In this document: piece after piece, positions 54,002 to 63,588 of the stretch | Layout of the letters: every line of letters begins with the position of its first letter | How positions within the stretch are numbered: the stretch's first letter is position 1 | Origin: Prosthecochloris sp. | GTDB lineage: Bacteria; Bacteroidota; Chlorobiia; Chlorobiales; Chlorobiaceae | Reading direction: 5' to 3' | Assembly (NCBI GenBank): GCA_015482705.2 | Contig: JADMLA020000019.1 | Coordinates: 29,973 to 93,972 of the forward strand | DNA length: 64,000 nt | Translations under genes and position numbers: made by a program | The notes under the pieces: model-generated | Told to the model about the DNA's origin: nothing | Seen by the model: only the letters and a program-made list of their open reading frames with translations | The model's database searches: none

Positions 54002-54265
54002 TTATTTGTACTCGTCCGCAACATAAGGAATAATAGAAAGGAACCTTGCCCATTTAACCGAATGGGTGAGAAGGTTCTGCTCTTTTGCGGATAATCCTGT
54101 AATGCGACGCGGAATAATTTTTCCCTGATCGTTGATGAAGCGTTTCAGTTTTCTTTCATCCCGGTAGTCAAAAAAAACAACCTGATTCTTTGATACTTTT
54201 TTCTTGGATGCAAGCGCATTACCAATTGACTTGCTCATCGATGAGTTTGTACGTCTCTGTTTCAT
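54002..54265 (-). CDS. rpsR: 30S ribosomal protein S18
   Basis: 87 residues. VVFFDYRDERKLKRFINDQG, KIIPRRITGLSAKEQNLLT and KWARFLSIIPYV are diagnostic. An N-terminal Lys/Ser-rich extension of about 25 residues precedes the domain; the first ATG (54265) or the second at MSKSIGN (54238) could start it. Confidence 0.95.
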   Translation of the reverse strand: MKQRRTNSSMSKSIGNALASKKKVSKNQVVFFDYRDERKLKRFINDQGKIIPRRITGLSAKEQNLLTHSVKWARFLSIIPYVADEYK

Positions 54266-54298
54266 TCTCTCGTTACAATTTGTCAGATTTTTCCTTCC

Positions 54299-54784
54299 TT
54301 ATTCGGAAGAAAGATATTTATACTCGTATACGTGGCCGGATTCATCATTCCGAAAACCCTCATCTACGCTTTCACTACCATGAAAATCATCTTCGATAAA
54401 ACCAGAGGAGTCCTCTTCCTCACCTTCGGACTTTTTTCGTTTGTTGAGAAACTGAATTCTCCGTGCCTTGATTTCAACCACTGTCCGCGATGACCCGTCC
54501 TGGGCCTTCCATGTTCTGCTCTGCAGCTCACCGTCAACGAGTACTGCTGCGCTTTTTTTCAGGTTGTCACGACAGCTCTCAGCCAGTTTGTTCCAGGCAA
54601 CGACACCAACATAACAGACATCTTCCTGCCATTGATGATTACTGTCCCTGAAACGCCTGTTACAGGCAATCGAGAAATTCACAACAGGTGTACCACCCGA
54701 ATTGGTTTGACGAAAAACAGGGTCTTTGGTCAAATTACCGGCGATGACAACACTGTTGATTTCAGGCATTTTCAAATCAGCCAT
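54299..54784 (-). CDS. ssb: Single-stranded DNA-binding protein
   Basis: 161 residues. OB-fold with VVIAGNLTKDPVFRQTNSGG and VNFSIACNRRF, WNKLAESCRDNLKKS; a long acidic C-terminal tail ends YKYLSSE rather than the canonical DDDIPF tip, which is unusual for SSB and worth noting. Lies in the ribosomal operon as in many bacteria. Confidence 0.93.
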   Translation of the reverse strand: MADLKMPEINSVVIAGNLTKDPVFRQTNSGGTPVVNFSIACNRRFRDSNHQWQEDVCYVGVVAWNKLAESCRDNLKKSAAVLVDGELQSRTWKAQDGSSRTVVEIKARRIQFLNKRKKSEGEEEDSSGFIEDDFHGSESVDEGFRNDESGHVYEYKYLSSE

Positions 54785-54851
54785 AACCTTTCCTCCGTTT
54801 TATCCAAAAGGTATCGATTCATAGTTAACTGTAGACTTTGAGCCAGGGGTG

Positions 54852-55253
54852 CTAATTTTTTGCAGCAGAGCTCTGTTGCTGCTCCTCTTCACTCTGGTCC
54901 TCAGGGCTGCCGATCACTACACTGTATTTCTCAACCCTTTTGCGCATTTCCAGTAGGGGAGTGCTCAAATGCACGATCAGAAAACGCAGGATGTTGTCGT
55001 CATAACGGAAAGCTTTTTCAATGGCTGCCAAGCCTGACGGGTTCCCCTGAAACTCGATATGAGCGTAGGAACCTATCGTTTGCTTGTTAATCGGGTAGGC
55101 CATCTTCCGTCTCCCGACTTCAAGCACATTTTCAATATCACCGCCATTATCAGCGATGATTTTCTTTACCTCATCCATGGCGGCGGCAATCCCGTCATCT
55201 TCCAGTCCGCCATCGATGATCACGGTACATTCGTATAGTTTTTTCATTTCCAT
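54852..55253 (-). CDS. rpsF: 30S ribosomal protein S6
   Basis: 133 residues. YECTVIIDGGL, VLEVGRRKMAYPINKQTIGSY and RYDDNILRFLIVHL fit S6. First gene of the operon; the C-terminal 30 residues are acidic with a Gln run (EEEQQQSS) and are longer than in E. coli. Confidence 0.95.
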   Translation of the reverse strand: MEMKKLYECTVIIDGGLEDDGIAAAMDEVKKIIADNGGDIENVLEVGRRKMAYPINKQTIGSYAHIEFQGNPSGLAAIEKAFRYDDNILRFLIVHLSTPLLEMRKRVEKYSVVIGSPEDQSEEEQQQSSAAKN

Positions 55254-55464
55254 AGCGCAAACAACTTATTAACGATTATGTTGACTCCAACAAATGGCGG
55301 GGACCAGGTATTGCGCCTCCCTGTCCCTTGGATTCATGCTCTTTCATGAACACCACTTGCAAATTTGAACCTTAAAAGTAACTGATTTTCGTCATTATTC
55401 CAACAAGAATAAATCCCGGCGCCGATATGCAGTCAAAGAGACCCGATACATCACGATACACCTG

Positions 55465-56235
55465 TCAATCAATGTAATATTCGAGCTCGAGGATAACCGG
55501 AGCATGATCTGAACTTTTTTCATCGAGATCGACGCTTACCTTCCGGACAGTCTCTACCAGATGATCCGATAGGTAGAAACAATCGATTCTCCAGCCGAGA
55601 TTTCTCTCTCTCGCCCCCTTCCAATATGGCCACCAGGTAAACATATCCTTTTTGTCGGGAAACCGTTCTCTCATGATATCGTGTAAGCCTACGGCAAGAT
55701 GCCGGTCGATAGCGGCTCTTTCTTCAGGCCGAAGTCCTACGGCTCCCGGTTTGTTCTGGGAGCGATGAACATCGAGTTCCGTATGAGCCACGTTGACATC
55801 ACCTGCATGAATCACCTGCCTTCCTTCCTGCAAAAGGCTCTGGATATAAGCACTCAAATCGGAAAGATAATTGAGTTTAACAGCGTAATGAGCATCTCCG
55901 TCACCCCTTGGAACATAGGTCCCTATAACGGTGAGGTTTGTGTAGTGGACCACCCCTGTTCGATTCTCCCTGTCAAAATCTGGTATTTCAAAACGGCAGT
56001 CGCTATCGATCCCTTCTCTGAGAAGAAAACCGATTCCGCTGTATCCTTTTTTGAATGTCGAGCCGTTCCAGAATTTGGTATATCCATTCAGCGACAAGAT
56101 CTCTTCGGGAATAGTCTCCACCTGAGCCTTGAGCTCTTCGAGCACGATAATATCCGGTTTTTTCTCATCGATCCATGCCAGCAAACTATCCTTACGTGCC
56201 CGAATACCGTTGATGTTCCAGGTAGCTATCTTCAT
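55465..56235 (-). CDS. xth: Exodeoxyribonuclease III
   Basis: 256 residues from the ATG at 56235 (MKIATWNING); the frame opens two codons earlier. IATWNINGIRARKDSLLAW, LEELKAQ (metal Glu), GDVNVAHTELDVHR and YLSDHLVETV with SDHAPVILEL at the C-terminus mark AP endonuclease/exonuclease III, which cuts DNA at abasic sites. 40 bases downstream of the glycosyltransferase gene and probably in the same operon. Confidence 0.94.
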   Translation of the reverse strand: MKIATWNINGIRARKDSLLAWIDEKKPDIIVLEELKAQVETIPEEILSLNGYTKFWNGSTFKKGYSGIGFLLREGIDSDCRFEIPDFDRENRTGVVHYTNLTVIGTYVPRGDGDAHYAVKLNYLSDLSAYIQSLLQEGRQVIHAGDVNVAHTELDVHRSQNKPGAVGLRPEERAAIDRHLAVGLHDIMRERFPDKKDMFTWWPYWKGARERNLGWRIDCFYLSDHLVETVRKVSVDLDEKSSDHAPVILELEYYID

Positions 56236-56275
56236 GAGCATATCATTTCACGTTGCACTTGTATTCGAACGTATG

Positions 56276-57271
56276 TTACAATTTTTTGAAGTAATCAGTG
56301 ATCTTTTCAATCACCGCGTGTTCGGGAATATCCATCATACACTTGAAATGACCTTTCGGACAGTGGTCTTTGCCGATATGAGAGCAGGGGCGGCATGCAA
56401 GATCGACAATCTCGAACATGCAATACGGTGTACGGTAGGGAAGAAATCCGAACTCACCTACCGAAGAGCCGAAAAGCACGAACAACTGTTTTCCGAAAGC
56501 TGACGCCATGTGCATAAGGCCGGTATCGTTCGTCAATACAGCATCACAACGTTCCAGTACTGCCGCCGACTCGGTCAGTGAAGTTTTTCCAGCGAGATTC
56601 ACGACTCCCGGTACCGCAGCCACGGAGAGGGCTGCAATAATTTCATCAGCCTGCCCCACATCTTCTGTTCCTCCCAGCAGAAGAACACTCAGCCTCAGTT
56701 CAGAAAGCACCGCTTCAATAATCGACGCAAACTTTTTGGGAGGGTACCGCTTGGTCAGATGATTAGCTCCGAAACAAACAGCCAGCCGGCGTCCGCCTCC
56801 ACAATCCACCGAAGCTGCAAAGTTGCGGTCATTATCCGAAAGCCATAACTCACAGCCTTTGTCATCGCCTGCTATCTGTCTGCCCTCTATTGCAGCCATA
56901 TACCGGTCCACAACGGACTCGGCTGTACCGAACAGGTTGAGTCCAGTCCTGACTAGCAGCAGTTTTTTCCAGTTCTTTTTATGATACCGGTAGAGTTCAT
57001 GGTATGAAATCGATTGCACCAATGAACGTGAACGAAGGTTGTTCTGCAAATCGACAACCAAATCATAACGACCACGTGGTGGAGCATCGGATGTATAGAC
57101 AGTATTCAGATATGGAGAGCCTTCTACGAGGGAAGCAAAAGGAGATTTGATGCAAAAATCGATTACCGCTTCCGGATAAGCCGCCCGCAAGCGACGCAGA
57201 ACAGGGGTGGTCAATACGATATCACCGATCGAACTGAACCTGATGACCAGAATTCTCCTGACATCATCCAT
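56276..57271 (-). CDS. Glycosyltransferase family 9 (heptosyltransferase-like)
   Basis: 331 residues from ATG 57271 (GAGG upstream). Family 9: N-terminal ILVIRFSSIGDIVLTTPVL and C-terminal NDTGLMHMASAFGKQLFVLFG. These enzymes add heptose or related sugars to lipopolysaccharide core in the cytoplasm. The Cys-rich loop CRPCSHIGKDHCPKG near the end is typical of heptosyltransferases. Downstream in the operon of the thioesterase and TPR genes (21-base gap). Confidence 0.9.
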   Translation of the reverse strand: MDDVRRILVIRFSSIGDIVLTTPVLRRLRAAYPEAVIDFCIKSPFASLVEGSPYLNTVYTSDAPPRGRYDLVVDLQNNLRSRSLVQSISYHELYRYHKKNWKKLLLVRTGLNLFGTAESVVDRYMAAIEGRQIAGDDKGCELWLSDNDRNFAASVDCGGGRRLAVCFGANHLTKRYPPKKFASIIEAVLSELRLSVLLLGGTEDVGQADEIIAALSVAAVPGVVNLAGKTSLTESAAVLERCDAVLTNDTGLMHMASAFGKQLFVLFGSSVGEFGFLPYRTPYCMFEIVDLACRPCSHIGKDHCPKGHFKCMMDIPEHAVIEKITDYFKKL

Positions 57272-57292
57272 TGTACCTCTTCGAAAAACCAT

Positions 57293-57817
57293 TCAGGACC
57301 AAAACTCCCACCATGCCTTACGTTTCGCATTGTCCTCCGGCATGGAAGTCTGTAGAAAGGCGATATTGTCGGAAACTGTTTTTTGAAGTTCCTTCTTCTC
57401 CGGCCAATCACCATTCCGGTCGGCAATCATTTCACCCGCTCTATGAAACGCTCTCAGCGCGTCCTTCGGCTGACCGGTCCTCGCAAGTGCAAATGCACGG
57501 CTGACAACAGCGGCGATCCACTGTTTCCCTTCATCCTGATGAAGCTCACCCCGGCGGTTGAAATAGCGCAATGCCTTTTCGGCAGATGCCAAACTTTCCT
57601 CGTACTGCTCCAACTGCCGAAATGCACTGGAAAGCCCTGCATGACAGAGCGCATCGAAGCCATCATGATCGAAAACCTCTTCCTGTGGAATTGTACGAGT
57701 AACCGCCATCGCCTTTTGATACTCTGAAACAGCTTCTTCAAAAGCACCTTCCTGCAAACCTCTCTCCCCTTTACTCAGTGCCATATACGCCTGAGCCACC
57801 TGTTTCAATGGTTTCAT
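57293..57817 (-). CDS. TPR-repeat protein
   Basis: 174-residue soluble protein of helical repeats; at least three TPR-like segments (about 20-50, 60-95 and 100-130, with ALCHAGLSSAFRQLEQYEESL and SRAFALARTGQPKDALRAFH). No catalytic motif. Lies between the thioesterase gene (9-base gap) and the glycosyltransferase gene, so it may assist envelope assembly. Function unknown. Confidence 0.7.
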   Translation of the reverse strand: MKPLKQVAQAYMALSKGERGLQEGAFEEAVSEYQKAMAVTRTIPQEEVFDHDGFDALCHAGLSSAFRQLEQYEESLASAEKALRYFNRRGELHQDEGKQWIAAVVSRAFALARTGQPKDALRAFHRAGEMIADRNGDWPEKKELQKTVSDNIAFLQTSMPEDNAKRKAWWEFWS

Positions 57818-57826
57818 AAGAACTCT

Positions 57827-58249
57827 TTAAGCGATTATCGTAGTAGAAATGCGTTCAAGAGCAGCATCAAGCTCTTCGGGAATTGCCGGTCGGCCTCGTT
57901 GATTGAGTGCAGTTCCGGTAATTTTTGCTTTCAGGATAAGCTTTTTATCCTTTTCCCGAAAAATGTCCTGATAAAACGCGAACTTCAGCCTTGATTCTCT
58001 CACCATATTCACCCCGACAAAAAATCTGTCACCGCTTTCAAGCGGAAATTTATAATCGAGTTCAGCCCTTACGACAACAAGGTTTATCCCTTCCTGTGCG
58101 TACATCTTGAAATCCATCCCGACCGCCTTAAGATATTCATGGCGGGCATGTTCGAGATAGTTCTGGTAGACACTGTTATTGACAATCCCCTGCATATCGC
58201 ACTCGTAATCACGAACGCTCATGGGAAGCGTGAAGTTGTATGATTGCAT
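57827..58249 (-). CDS. Acyl-CoA thioesterase, 4HBT/YbgC-like
   Basis: 140-residue hot-dog fold thioesterase. VRDYECDMQGIVNNSVYQNY carries the active-site Asp (in CDMQG) and the typical E-H-A helix ARHEYLKAVG. These act on acyl-CoA or acyl-ACP, in the Tol-Pal cluster or elsewhere; context here (glycosyltransferase, fatty acids) fits an envelope-lipid role. First gene of the minus-strand operon; divergent from the FMN reductase gene. Confidence 0.85.
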   Translation of the reverse strand: MQSYNFTLPMSVRDYECDMQGIVNNSVYQNYLEHARHEYLKAVGMDFKMYAQEGINLVVVRAELDYKFPLESGDRFFVGVNMVRESRLKFAFYQDIFREKDKKLILKAKITGTALNQRGRPAIPEELDAALERISTTIIA

Positions 58250-58348
58250 TGAACAATGCGTTAATAATTGTTAATACAATAAAAAAACATTATCGTTCAT
58301 GTTTTGTAAAATAGTTCGATCCGTAGTATTTCAAAAAAGCTGTGATCA

Positions 58349-59005
58349 ATGAAAATTTTAGGAATCTCCGGCTCTCCTATTGCTGACAGTAACACCGACA
58401 GAGCCGTTAAAGCCGTTCTTTCAGCATCGGGTATCGACCATGAATTTCACAAATTGAGCGAATACACTGTTTCGCCCTGTAACGCATGCCTCGGTTGTGT
58501 AAAAACAAATCGCTGTGTCATCAAAGATGACGGTAATTTCTTCGTTGAGCTCGTCAAGGAGGCCGATGCCCTGGTCATAGGGGGCTTCACTCCTTATTCC
58601 ACACTTGATTCACGCACAAAAGCCTTTTTGGAGCGCATGTATCCTCTACGGCACAATCATGGCTTATTAAAAGGAAAACCCGGTGCTTCGGTCATTTCCT
58701 CATGTGTCCCGGAAAATGCCGAAGGCCTGCCTCCTGCCGGGATGCTGGGCGCAAATGCCGTTCAGTTTTTTATGATGGAAGAGGGCATGAACTATCTCGG
58801 CAACGTCGATCTAAAAGGCAATGTACCTTGCCTGACCTGCGGAAACGGAGATAGCTGCAGCATGACGGGCATCACCTTGCTCTACGGACCCGGTGCGACA
58901 ACGGCCTCGGTCGGCCTGAGAGCTTTTGAAAAGCAACCGGAAGCTGTCGCCTCAGCACAGGAAATCGGCCTCGGCATAAAAGCCGCGTTGAAAAAACAAT
59001 CCTGA
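58349..59005 (+). CDS. NADPH-dependent FMN reductase / flavodoxin-like protein
   Basis: 218 residues. The flavodoxin-like fold starts KILGISGSPIADSNTDRAV, the FMN phosphate loop. A Cys cluster CNACLGCVKTNRCVIKDD near 45-65 is typical of iron-sulfur flavoproteins and suggests a [4Fe-4S] or other metal site in addition to FMN. Later CLTCGNGDSC adds two more pairs. Electron donor and acceptor unknown. Confidence 0.85.
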   Translation: MKILGISGSPIADSNTDRAVKAVLSASGIDHEFHKLSEYTVSPCNACLGCVKTNRCVIKDDGNFFVELVKEADALVIGGFTPYSTLDSRTKAFLERMYPLRHNHGLLKGKPGASVISSCVPENAEGLPPAGMLGANAVQFFMMEEGMNYLGNVDLKGNVPCLTCGNGDSCSMTGITLLYGPGATTASVGLRAFEKQPEAVASAQEIGLGIKAALKKQS

Positions 59006-59034
59006 AAGGAGTATTCGATCTTGCTACCTCTCTC

Positions 59035-59691
59035 TCAGAGTTTCCCGGACAATCGCTTGTCAGCTACAGAAAAAAAACCACGGCCTTCATAGCAGTCATC
59101 CGGAGCGACAAGCGAAACACCGTTGACCACTGTCGGGGAAATAGCGTTATAACCGACAGCGTCATTAACCGAATGCATCACCAACTCGGTACAATACACC
59201 CTGTTTCTATCAGCAATGTCGAACGAGGAATCAAATGGACGTCCGATATAACTTTTGGCGTTTTCAGCTATGCGCCACCGAACATTTTTTTCTTTTCCAA
59301 AACGATAAACAGCGTAGTCCGAAGAAACAGCAAGAAACTGCTCGAGCGACACCTTCGATACATAGCCCACACCGTTCATCTCGTGTGCCGATGCATGGAC
59401 AACCCAGAACCGCCCTTTTTCTACAATGATAACCCCCGCATGAGAAAATCTTTTCTCGGTCAAGGATACATTCCTAAAGACAGGAGACCAGACCCCGTTT
59501 CCGTAACGAAAAATAATATCACCTTCATCAAGAATACCGGTCAGCGACTCGATACTCATACGTGTTCTTTTTCCCTCCAAACGGCCTTGTTCATCATACA
59601 CCGTTTGCAAAGGAAGAAAAAACATCACAATAAGCGTCTGCAGCAATAACCAGCTACTTCGGCGTCTGCATGTGAACTTTCCATTCACCAT
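59035..59691 (-). CDS. YiiX/YebB-like permuted papain-fold protein
   Basis: 218 residues with a signal/anchor segment (about 12-30). The permuted NlpC/P60-type active site is spread as GDIIFRYG, SHAGVII (His) and RVYCTELVMHSV (Cys near 170). These are predicted cysteine peptidases or amidases of envelope origin. The start overlaps the preceding lipoprotein gene by about 38 bases, so the two are probably co-translated. Confidence 0.78.
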   Translation of the reverse strand: MVNGKFTCRRRSSWLLLQTLIVMFFLPLQTVYDEQGRLEGKRTRMSIESLTGILDEGDIIFRYGNGVWSPVFRNVSLTEKRFSHAGVIIVEKGRFWVVHASAHEMNGVGYVSKVSLEQFLAVSSDYAVYRFGKEKNVRWRIAENAKSYIGRPFDSSFDIADRNRVYCTELVMHSVNDAVGYNAISPTVVNGVSLVAPDDCYEGRGFFSVADKRLSGKL

Positions 59692-60004
59692 CGATTCTCA
59701 CCAGGTTAATGCGCTCATCAGGCCCATCCACTGACTCTCTGTACACAACCGTAGCCTTGTCGCCATCAACGTTTTTTTCAACATAAACGAACGTAAAATC
59801 GGGGTTGACCGGCATAGCCCCGATCTTGCTGGCAAAGTCAAGCATTTCACCTGTCGGTTCGGTTGCATACTTCTTCGCTTCGGAAATTCTGCCCTTTGCA
59901 AGGTTTTCCGTAAAGTTTTTCGCTACAGACTGCGGACTGTCTCCACAGCTCATGAGAAACAAAAAAGCAAATAGAGCAATGCGAGACAAGAGCGGGTGTA
60001 TCAT
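59654..60004 (-). CDS. DUF4878-like lipoprotein
   Basis: 116 residues from ATG 60004 (MIHPLLSRIALFAFLF) with lipobox FLMSC; earlier ATGs at 60013 and 60052 are possible. The domain (SPQSVAKNFTENLAKGRISE, DKATVVYRES) has the cystatin/NTF2-like look of DUF4878 and DUF4864. Exported, role unknown. Overlaps the permuted-papain gene. Confidence 0.7.
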   Translation of the reverse strand: MIHPLLSRIALFAFLFLMSCGDSPQSVAKNFTENLAKGRISEAKKYATEPTGEMLDFASKIGAMPVNPDFTFVYVEKNVDGDKATVVYRESVDGPDERINLVRIDGEWKVHMQTPK

Positions 60005-60205
60005 AATCAACATATTCTGATTGTTAAACTTTTGACTGGCGGAAACGTTCATTCTTGATCATGAGTCCCGATCGCATCGGAATACAACAAGAAAGAACAC
60101 AGAGAAACCGAAATATTTCGGCACGTCGCAAGAAGAGGATTTCGATCCGACATCCCGGGCTCGACAGGCACATTCGGTACGCGGAGTAAATAGAAAAAAG
60201 TGCCC

Positions 60206-60853
60206 TTATCCTGCATGGTGCTGTTCGAATATGGATATTGCGCCGAAAATTCCCTCGAGTCCTATTTGGATACCTATGACAGAGAGTATCAAACCCATAA
60301 GCTGGGTAATGACTTTGAGCCCTTCCTGACCCAGTTTCTCTTCAACTTTTTCTCCGAGCAGAAAAAAAACATAGGTCACCATACACATGACCGAAAACAC
60401 AAGAGCGTTGATAGCGATTTCCTGAACATTCCCCGTTGCGGAATAACTCATGGAAACTGCGATTGTTCCCGGACCTGCAAGTATCGGTATACCCAACGGG
60501 CTTATACCGATATTCTGCCCCTGATCTGCCGGGGTATTGTCACCTGCGGGAGCATGAACCGCCGATGTCCTGCCGTGCATCATGTCAAAACCGATAAAAA
60601 AAACCATAATTCCACCCGCAACACGCAGCGCAGGCAGCGTAATACCGAAAAAATCGAAAATGATCCGGCCAAGCAGGATAAAGCTCAAAACGATACCCAA
60701 AGCCGTCACAACAGCACTGAATGCCGTTTTTTTAACCGAACGGGCATCCATACCTGCGGTAACCGCGGTAAATATTGCCGTGTTGGCAAAAGGATTCATG
60801 ATGGCAAAATAACCACCGATCATCACCAGAGTATGACTCAAAAGTTCATGCAT
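60206..60853 (-). CDS. MarC-family membrane protein
   Basis: 215-residue six-helix inner-membrane protein. IGGYFAIMNPFANTAIFTAV near the N-terminus and SPLGIPILAGPGTIAVSMSYS (the conserved PGTI motif) are typical of MarC/YchE. Transport function is not established, despite the name. Stands alone. Confidence 0.85.
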   Translation of the reverse strand: MHELLSHTLVMIGGYFAIMNPFANTAIFTAVTAGMDARSVKKTAFSAVVTALGIVLSFILLGRIIFDFFGITLPALRVAGGIMVFFIGFDMMHGRTSAVHAPAGDNTPADQGQNIGISPLGIPILAGPGTIAVSMSYSATGNVQEIAINALVFSVMCMVTYVFFLLGEKVEEKLGQEGLKVITQLMGLILSVIGIQIGLEGIFGAISIFEQHHAG

Positions 60854-61090
60854 GGTAGAAAATATGAATTATCGAAAAAACAGGCATGCTGCCTGTTTTG
60901 GTTTTTCAAAGCAGTGCAGTACATCGCTTAACATCGCCGCGGAATGAGAATGAACCGAACGGAATGCTGAAGCGGAACTGTACACTGAGTACATCAGAAT
61001 TATATGCACCGATCAACGAAGGAATCATGGTACGCGGCAAATGAATAGAGGTACCCTAAAGCATTACACGTATAAAATGTATACATTATT

Positions 61091-62431
61091 ATGGTAAGCA
61101 ACCGTAGTAATGCAAACAGTTTTACCATGCTTTCTCCTCGTTATCCTCTGGTGTCCCACAGTGCGGTCCGATGGACAATCTCTGCCCTCTGTGCGATTAT
61201 TTCATATGTAATCTTGCCGTGCACCGTCCACGCAATGAGCCTTGACAAAGAAGGAAAAGCCCCGATATGGTCTGCATCGTGGAACTCACCAACAGAAGTT
61301 GACGTATCCTTTAAAAACGGGACACGAATCTACACGCTCAAAGGTACCGGACAAGCGATCCTCTCTTCGGAACATGAGGCCGGCCCTATCAGATATTTCG
61401 ATTACAGCATTGAAGGAATGTTCGACGCAAACAGCAATACAGCAAAGGAATCAATCCTAGTCACTGGCTCGGATCCTGTCTTCAACCCTCCATTGGAATT
61501 TGCTGGAGAGTACAGCTGTTCAGCTGACCCATGGTTGAACCACAACACCCCATGCACGGCCACATACCAGTCCCGTACCATTCCTTCCAGTTGGTTCATA
61601 CCGCCTATGCGCAATAAACTCCTGACCGCAGAACAAGTTGCGATCCTCGAAAAGGAGGTTGCCGGTGAAGCAAAAAAACTTGTCATTATCGAACCCCGGC
61701 AAAATGCCTCGTACAAGGCCGAGAACCCTGTGCTGTTCATGATACGCCAGAACATCCCCCCTGACCTCACACTCGTTCCCGCCCAAAAGATACGATTACA
61801 AGTAGAGCAGCTGGAAGGTGAGGAGAAGAATATCATACAGGATCTCTCCGCTCCCGGCTCGAACTCGTACTGGGGAACCTCTATCGACATGAAACCCGGT
61901 AGCTGGAGAGCGAGAGCGTACAGTATTCAACCGGAGTTTCAGCATCCTGATGAAGCCGTATGGAGAACATTCAAAGTCACGGTCTCGGAAACACTGTCTC
62001 AACCGCCCCTGCAGCCGGCGATAACCATAACATCCCCCGGAAACGGAGCGTCATTTCTTTATGGAAAAACCATCCGGATTACTCTCGATATCCCGACACA
62101 TCTTGTCAAACCCGGCTCTCTCGCAGAAGTTTTCGTCTCGAAGCTTCATGAAACAGCACCGGGCTCATGGCCAAAAACACCGACAACTGTTTACAGTAAA
62201 AGCTGGCCATTATCCGGTCTCTCAACCATACAAAGCATCCCGTCCAGTGCGCTTTCCGAAACAGGAAAATACCGCATGACAGCTATTTTTTACCCTGATG
62301 GCAAATCAGGTGACTCATATGGCAGCCACAAGGCAGAATCAACTTTTTCCATCACCAAACTTCAGCGAACATCGAAGCTTACGCCTGCGTTAGAAAAATC
62401 CGGACACAAATTCAAATTAATCGAAAAGTGA
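61091..62431 (+). CDS. Exported hypothetical protein with two Ig-like modules
   Basis: 446 residues. A signal peptide or anchor at about 27-48 ends in VHAMSLD. I do not recognise the family. IIEPRQNASYKAENPVLFMI and ITSPGNGASFLYGKTIRITL look like the first strands of two Ig-like (Big/fibronectin-type) modules, at about 195-300 and 305-420. It has two Cys (about 141 and 152) between the signal and the modules, possibly a disulfide. Probably periplasmic or surface. Confidence 0.6.
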   Translation: MVSNRSNANSFTMLSPRYPLVSHSAVRWTISALCAIISYVILPCTVHAMSLDKEGKAPIWSASWNSPTEVDVSFKNGTRIYTLKGTGQAILSSEHEAGPIRYFDYSIEGMFDANSNTAKESILVTGSDPVFNPPLEFAGEYSCSADPWLNHNTPCTATYQSRTIPSSWFIPPMRNKLLTAEQVAILEKEVAGEAKKLVIIEPRQNASYKAENPVLFMIRQNIPPDLTLVPAQKIRLQVEQLEGEEKNIIQDLSAPGSNSYWGTSIDMKPGSWRARAYSIQPEFQHPDEAVWRTFKVTVSETLSQPPLQPAITITSPGNGASFLYGKTIRITLDIPTHLVKPGSLAEVFVSKLHETAPGSWPKTPTTVYSKSWPLSGLSTIQSIPSSALSETGKYRMTAIFYPDGKSGDSYGSHKAESTFSITKLQRTSKLTPALEKSGHKFKLIEK

Positions 62432-62439
62432 CCGTAAAT

Positions 62440-63588
62440 TCAGAACCTGAAAACTGCAGCGATCCCTGTATTGGAAGGCATCCTCTCAGAATGTACAACA
62501 TGGACATTTCCTCCTTTCTGCAGCACCAACTCTCCAATATCATCCAATAGATCTCCTATATCCGGATTGTCGAGATCATCAGGAGAAAACGTACCGGTAG
62601 CCCTGTTCAAACGACCAGGCACCTGGAAATCATTGTCGATAAACAATTTCGAAATTTTTCCTGATACAGCAGCCCGAGCGACCTCTTCGAGATCACCTGA
62701 ACCAAGACCTTTCGACAATGCATCGCCATACTCATCGATCAAAGCGTTGAACCTACTCCTGCTCTGAGGCTCGAACACTTTCCAGGCTTTCGAGTGCATC
62801 ATGCCGTTTGCCAATGCATCAGGATTCATATCGATACCATCTTTCATCAGATAGGGGTTTTGACTGATCTGACGAAACAAACCCTGATTTTCCGGCAAGG
62901 CGACGAGAAGAAGCGGAAGACCGGTCGTTTGTGAATGATGATCGAAAACTCCTTTATCGACGATACGGAAAAACCGCACGGCATCAATTTCGCTTTCGTC
63001 CTTTCTCACACCGTGACCATGATGCATCGCTGGTCCTTTTACCCCTTTGCCGTAGGATGCAACTGTCTGATGTGGTGCAGTGACAAGATCTCCCAATGCT
63101 TCGATCATGGTAGCGGGGATTTCCTCTCCAAGAGGTATTTCATCGAGAGCGTCCTTTGTTCCCTCATACAATCGAATGGCACTGCGTGTAAGGCTCAATA
63201 CCTGAAAACGCTCATACGATTGGAAAATCCGTACCAGCGGCTTGGTATGGAAGCTTTCCGAAACAACGGCAAAATCTTTGACACTTTCCTGAAGCCTGTA
63301 CACCCTGAACATCCCCGGCGCACCAAATACGGCAAGGCCGTCAAGGGTGTGGTTCCAGAAGCGATGATCGTCTGCCAATCGATAAAAGGGACTCAATAAC
63401 GGCATGACCTCTTTTTTCGGATATTTCTTCGAAAGAGATTCCTCGAGTTTTTTGACAAGATTCCGGAACCGTATAGGATCCTGCTGGTTTTCAGGGTGGT
63501 GACGATGAGTTTTCTGATACACCGACATACAGGGTGGTTCCTGCGAAGCGAAAACTCCGGCGGGATAATAGGAAAGACGGGCGTTCAT
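62440..63588 (-). CDS. baeRF family 3-type eRF1-like protein
   Basis: 382 residues from ATG 63588, chosen for AAGGAGG directly upstream; the frame opens to 63699. MSVYQKTHRHHPENQQDPIR and FRNLVKKLEESLSKKY at the N-terminus, FHTKPLVRIFQSYERFQVL in the middle, and LPLLLVALPENQGLFRQIS toward the end match the bacterial archaeo-eukaryotic release factor (baeRF) group, relatives of eRF1/aRF1 and Dom34. A role in ribosome rescue or hibernation is proposed for such proteins. It stands 370 bases from the rRNA operon end. Confidence 0.75.
   Translation of the reverse strand: MNARLSYYPAGVFASQEPPCMSVYQKTHRHHPENQQDPIRFRNLVKKLEESLSKKYPKKEVMPLLSPFYRLADDHRFWNHTLDGLAVFGAPGMFRVYRLQESVKDFAVVSESFHTKPLVRIFQSYERFQVLSLTRSAIRLYEGTKDALDEIPLGEEIPATMIEALGDLVTAPHQTVASYGKGVKGPAMHHGHGVRKDESEIDAVRFFRIVDKGVFDHHSQTTGLPLLLVALPENQGLFRQISQNPYLMKDGIDMNPDALANGMMHSKAWKVFEPQSRSRFNALIDEYGDALSKGLGSGDLEEVARAAVSGKISKLFIDNDFQVPGRLNRATGTFSPDDLDNPDIGDLLDDIGELVLQKGGNVHVVHSERMPSNTGIAAVFRF

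Noticed and set aside
60200..60931. 243-codon plus-strand frame
   Set aside because: Opposite MarC, whose motifs and membrane helices are clear.
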